Assembly (NCBI GenBank): GCA_965217175.1
Contig: OZ244251.1
Location: 3,100,001 to 3,164,000 of the forward strand
DNA: 64,000 nt
Direction: 5' to 3'
Source of the DNA: Bin87 sp965217175
GTDB lineage: Bacteria; Chloroflexota; Dehalococcoidia; Lucifugimonadales; UBA3495
The notes under the pieces were generated by a model. The model did no database searches. It saw only the letters and a program-made list of their open reading frames with translations, and was not told where the DNA came from. The position numbers were made by a program, and so were the translations under genes. The first letter of the stretch is position 1. Each line of letters begins with the position of its first letter. Below are positions 61,272 through 64,000 of the stretch, one piece after another.

Positions 61272-61640
61272 ATGATTCAGAGTTACACCAGGCTCCATGT
61301 CGCGGATAACAGCGGCGCCCGACGTATTCGCCTGATCAACATTCCGGGTTCCAGTCGTCGCAAATATGCGTCCGTGGGCGACATCATCGTATGCACCGTC
61401 CGCGAAGCAGTCCCCAACTCGCCGGTTCGGAAGGGTTCGGTGGTCAAGGCCGTTATAGTGCGCCAGGCCGCTCCGCTGCTGAGGCCCGACGGCACCTACA
61501 TCAGATTCGACGACAACGCCGCCGTACTCATCAATGACAACCAGTTGCCCCGAGGTACGCGCATCTTCGGTCCGGTGGCTCGCGAGCTTCGCGACCGTGG
61601 CTTCATGCGCATCGTATCCCTGGCTCCTGAGGTGGTGTGA
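61272..61640 (+). CDS. rplN: 50S ribosomal protein L14
   Basis: A 122-residue L14, directly after rpsQ. MIQSYTRLHVADNSGARRI and RIFGPVARELRDRGFMRIVSLAPEVV are family hallmarks. The stop overlaps the rplX start by one base. Confidence 0.96.
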   Translation: MIQSYTRLHVADNSGARRIRLINIPGSSRRKYASVGDIIVCTVREAVPNSPVRKGSVVKAVIVRQAAPLLRPDGTYIRFDDNAAVLINDNQLPRGTRIFGPVARELRDRGFMRIVSLAPEVV

Positions 61641-61912
61641 TGGCTAAAACCAAGATACGGCGCGGCGATGATGTGCTGGTTATCGCCGGCAAAGACAAAG
61701 GCAAATCTGGTCGGGTGCTTCAGATGGTATCCGAAAAAGACCGTATAGTCGTTGAAGGCGTCAATATTGTGACGCGCCATATCAAGCCCCGCCCAGGTAT
61801 TCGCCAGGGCGGCCGTATCCAACAGGAAGGATCGATTCACATTTCGAATGTCAAGCTCGTAACCAGCAACTACACTGAACCCAGCACTCAGTTCCGAAAT
61901 CGGGACGGTTAA
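61640..61912 (+). CDS. rplX: 50S ribosomal protein L24
   Basis: A 90-residue L24 from ATG 61640, overlapping the rplN stop (TGATG). KIRRGDDVLVIAGKDKGKSGRVLQM contains the KOW motif. It is slightly shorter than typical. Confidence 0.93.
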   Translation: MAKTKIRRGDDVLVIAGKDKGKSGRVLQMVSEKDRIVVEGVNIVTRHIKPRPGIRQGGRIQQEGSIHISNVKLVTSNYTEPSTQFRNRDG

Positions 61913-61915
61913 ATC

Positions 61916-62587
61916 ATGACAACTGATCAAACTACAGAAACAGAAATAGAACCGGGTGTCGGCGAAAGCCAAACCCGCGGGCGGCGGCAGCGACGCCGGG
62001 ATGACAGCGCCGAAACCAACGGCTCCGAACCCGCGCCTCTACCTCCTCCACACCTGAAAATTCGGTACCGCGAGGAGATCGTTCCCTCAATGATGTCCGA
62101 ATTCGGGTACCCCAGCCCCATGCGCGTGCCCCGTATCACCAAGATCAACTTGAACATAGGTCTTGGAGAGGCGTTAACCAACGGGCGGGCCATGGAGAGC
62201 GCAGTAAGGGATTTGACCACTATCTCCGGCCAAAAACCCATCATCACCCGCGCCAAGCGTTCCATCGCCGGATTCAAGGTGAGGGAAGGGAACCCGGTAG
62301 GTACTACCGTTACCCTCCGTGGCAACCGCATGTATTACTTTTTGGAGCGGTTGATCATCACGGCCCTGCCTCGCATCCGAGACTTCCGCGGCATCTCGCG
62401 GAACGGATTCGACGGGCGTGGTAATTTCTCTCTGGGCCTGCGCGAACAGATTGTGTTCCCGGAAATCGATTACAACAGTATCGACCGGTTGCGGGGGTTG
62501 CAGGTTACCATCACCACCAATGCCCCTGACGACGCCGAAGCCAGCCGTTTGCTGGAACACTTCGGCATGCCGTTCATACGCGAATAA
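61916..62587 (+). CDS. rplE: 50S ribosomal protein L5 with N-terminal extension
   Basis: A 223-residue L5; the family is usually about 180. The first ~45 residues are a polar low-complexity extension (TTDQTTETEIEPGVGES, then RGRRQRRRDD and a Pro-rich stretch). The core from YREEIVPSMMSEFGY onward is normal (PRITKINLNIGLGEA, TRAKRSIAGFKVREGNPVG). Confidence 0.94.
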   Translation: MTTDQTTETEIEPGVGESQTRGRRQRRRDDSAETNGSEPAPLPPPHLKIRYREEIVPSMMSEFGYPSPMRVPRITKINLNIGLGEALTNGRAMESAVRDLTTISGQKPIITRAKRSIAGFKVREGNPVGTTVTLRGNRMYYFLERLIITALPRIRDFRGISRNGFDGRGNFSLGLREQIVFPEIDYNSIDRLRGLQVTITTNAPDDAEASRLLEHFGMPFIRE

Positions 62588-62610
62588 CCTCATATCAGGA
62601 GATACCCACC

Positions 62611-62916
62611 TTGGCCAAGAAATCCTCCATAGTAAAAAACGATCGGCGGAAACAAACCGCCGCCCGGTATGCCGAAAGAAGGGCAGCGCTACTGGCACAA
62701 GCCAGGGATCTCAACCTACCCGCGCGTGATCGGTTTGAGGCCCGGCAGAAGTTGGCTTTGCTGCCACACGACGCCAACCCCAATCGCATCAGGAACCGCG
62801 ATGGCGCCACCGGTCGGCCCCGGGGTTATATTCGCCACTTCGGTCTTTCCCGCATTTCGTTCCGCGAAATGGCCCTCGATGGCCTGCTGCCGGGCGTCCG
62901 GAAGGCAAGCCTGTAG
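62611..62916 (+). CDS. rpsN: 30S ribosomal protein S14
   Basis: A 101-residue S14 from TTG 62611, with AGGAGA 10 bp upstream. There are no CxxC pairs, so it is the long zinc-free form. KKSSIVKNDRRKQTAARYA and RNRDGATGRPRGYIRHFGLSR are the family blocks. Confidence 0.93.
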   Translation: MAKKSSIVKNDRRKQTAARYAERRAALLAQARDLNLPARDRFEARQKLALLPHDANPNRIRNRDGATGRPRGYIRHFGLSRISFREMALDGLLPGVRKASL

Positions 62917-62965
62917 GCCCGCCCGCGTTCCCAAACGTGGATACGTAACAAGGAGCTATCCCGCA

Positions 62966-63364
62966 ATGCCAATTAACGACCCGGTGGCAGATATGCTGAC
63001 ACGCATTCGAAATGCCATCCAGGCGCGTCACCAGACGGTTATGGTGCCGCAATCCAAAATCAAAACTGCAATTGCCGATATCCTGAAATCGCAGGGTTAC
63101 ATCAAGGACTGGGAACCGGCCCGCGGTCAACGCTTTCCGACAATGCGTATCCAATTGAGATACAGCGACGACGAACAGAGCGCTATCCGCGGATTGAAGC
63201 GGGTAAGTAAACCCGGTCTCAGGGTACACGTCGGCCATGGGGAAATACCCCGTGTCTATGGCGGCCTGGGAATCGCTATCGTGTCCACTTCTCAGGGGAT
63301 GATGACCGGGTACCAGGCGTGGCGGAAAGGCATCGGAGGAGAGTTGGTTTGCTATGTCTGGTAA
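62966..63364 (+). CDS. rpsH: 30S ribosomal protein S8
   Basis: A 132-residue S8 from ATG 62966. NDPVADMLTRIRNAIQARH and the C-terminal GIAIVSTSQGMMTGYQA (with GGELVCYVW) are diagnostic. It overlaps rplF by 11 bp. Confidence 0.95.
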   Translation: MPINDPVADMLTRIRNAIQARHQTVMVPQSKIKTAIADILKSQGYIKDWEPARGQRFPTMRIQLRYSDDEQSAIRGLKRVSKPGLRVHVGHGEIPRVYGGLGIAIVSTSQGMMTGYQAWRKGIGGELVCYVW

Positions 63365-63968
63365 TCAGGTAATGACCAGCGTCGGCGTGGCCCAACGGGT
63401 CCCGCCCACCGAACGTCCCTTGTCCCGCATCGGGCGGCAACCCATACCAATCCCATCGGGTGTCGTAGTTGAGGTGATCTACAGCGGAGTGGTCGTCAAT
63501 GGCCCTCTCGGTAGCGTTACCCAAAAATACCACCCGGAAGTCACCGTGAAGGTAGAGGATGGCAACGTCATCGTCGAACGCCTCACCGACCGCAAATTTC
63601 ACCATTCGCTTCATGGCCTCACACGCACGTTGATAGCAAACGCCATCCTCGGTGTAACCGAAGGGTACGCACGTACCCTGGAATTGATGGGCGTCGGTTA
63701 CCGTGTCCAACAAAATGGGGATGGGATTACGCTGAGCGTAGGTTACAGCCACACTGTTGATATTTTCCCCGATGAAGGATTGATCATGCGGGTGGAAGGC
63801 AACAACCGCGTTCACGTCAGCGGCGTTGACAAGCAGAAGGTCGGCCAACTGGCCGCGAAAGTGCGCCGCGTGCGTCCACCCAACCGCTACAAAGAGAAGG
63901 GCATCCGGTACCAGGGCGAGGTTTTGCGGCTCAAGCCCGGAAAGGCCGCCGCCAGGCGTGCCGTCTGA
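63354..63968 (+). CDS. rplF: 50S ribosomal protein L6
   Basis: A 204-residue L6 with an N-terminal extension of about 20 residues before SRIGRQPIPIPSGV. GYRVQQNGDGITLSVGYSH and the C-terminal PNRYKEKGIRYQGEVLRLKPG are typical. It ends 32 bp from the window edge; rplR and the rest of the spc operon should follow. Confidence 0.95.
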   Translation: MSGNQVMTSVGVAQRVPPTERPLSRIGRQPIPIPSGVVVEVIYSGVVVNGPLGSVTQKYHPEVTVKVEDGNVIVERLTDRKFHHSLHGLTRTLIANAILGVTEGYARTLELMGVGYRVQQNGDGITLSVGYSHTVDIFPDEGLIMRVEGNNRVHVSGVDKQKVGQLAAKVRRVRPPNRYKEKGIRYQGEVLRLKPGKAAARRAV

Positions 63969-64000
63969 CCATCTATCAGCCCGGTTCTCATACTACCCAC

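Noticed and set aside
1..64000. CRISPR arrays, rRNA, tRNA, prophage or transposase genes
   Set aside because: No regular repeat-spacer pattern, RNA core sequences or integrase/transposase motifs were seen on either strand.

Overview
The window is a GC-rich bacterial chromosome segment with mostly short intergenic gaps. It most likely comes from the Chloroflexota, near the Dehalococcoidia/SAR202 type. This rests on gene content and protein features, not on a marker tree. The supporting signs are futalosine-type menaquinone genes (mqnA plus a ubiD/ubiA/ubiX/ubiE cluster), a coenzyme F420 ligase (cofE), a DUF1385 protein near rpmE, ribosomal protein S12 with an insertion of the kind I recall from Chloroflexota, and many paralogous catabolic enzymes (TPP enzymes, SDRs, dienelactone hydrolases, a molybdenum hydroxylase, MFS carriers). 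No tRNA, rRNA, CRISPR array, prophage or insertion-sequence transposase was seen.

Layout. 1-19.1 kb is an accessory catabolic region: the tail of a carboxymuconolactone-decarboxylase-like gene, a TPP enzyme, an MTHFR-like protein with mqnA, a secreted metallopeptidase, a quinone-reductase-like enzyme, two SDRs, a metallo-beta-lactamase-fold hydrolase, a GMC oxidoreductase, a broken alpha/beta hydrolase, a VOC protein, an amidohydrolase, an HpcH/HpaI aldolase, a flavin-dependent-halogenase-like protein and a second TPP enzyme. 19.4-26.5 kb holds a zinc-ribbon protein, the menaquinone tail genes ubiD-ubiA-ubiX-(RibD-like)-ubiE, then prfA-prmC. 26.5-33.6 kb, on the minus strand, holds a thioredoxin-NHL protein whose active-site codon is an in-frame UGA, two tandem dienelactone hydrolases, a PLP aminotransferase-family enzyme and an MFS carrier. 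34-39.5 kb has dinB, cofE, a PduO-type cobalamin adenosyltransferase, hisH-hisA, a GNAT and a Nudix hydrolase. 39.7-44.5 kb is a minus-strand molybdenum hydroxylase operon (FAD, 2Fe-2S and Mo subunits, then cytochrome c and a MoaD/ThiS-like protein). 44.6-48.7 kb holds a GNAT, two MFS carriers and a VOC protein. 49.2-52.1 kb is a minus-strand block ending in DUF1385 and containing rplU-rpmA and rpmE. 52.5-64 kb is the str/S10/spc ribosomal protein cluster from rpsL to rplF, without tuf.

The standout observation is the thioredoxin-NHL gene at 27161-28666. Its codon 47 is TGA, at the first Cys of the expected CxxC motif (CUVNC where relatives have CCINC). It is followed 18 nt later by a perfect 7-bp hairpin with a G in a 4-nt loop, as expected of a bacterial SECIS element. 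I read it as a selenocysteine-containing NHLRC2-like protein. Conventional ORF calling would start the gene after the UGA and lose the redox centre.

Two families of short terminal-inverted-repeat elements (9396-9504 and 33747-33890; 39519-39688 and 52290-52460) are dispersed in intergenic gaps. One copy sits exactly between the divergent rplU and rpsL promoters.
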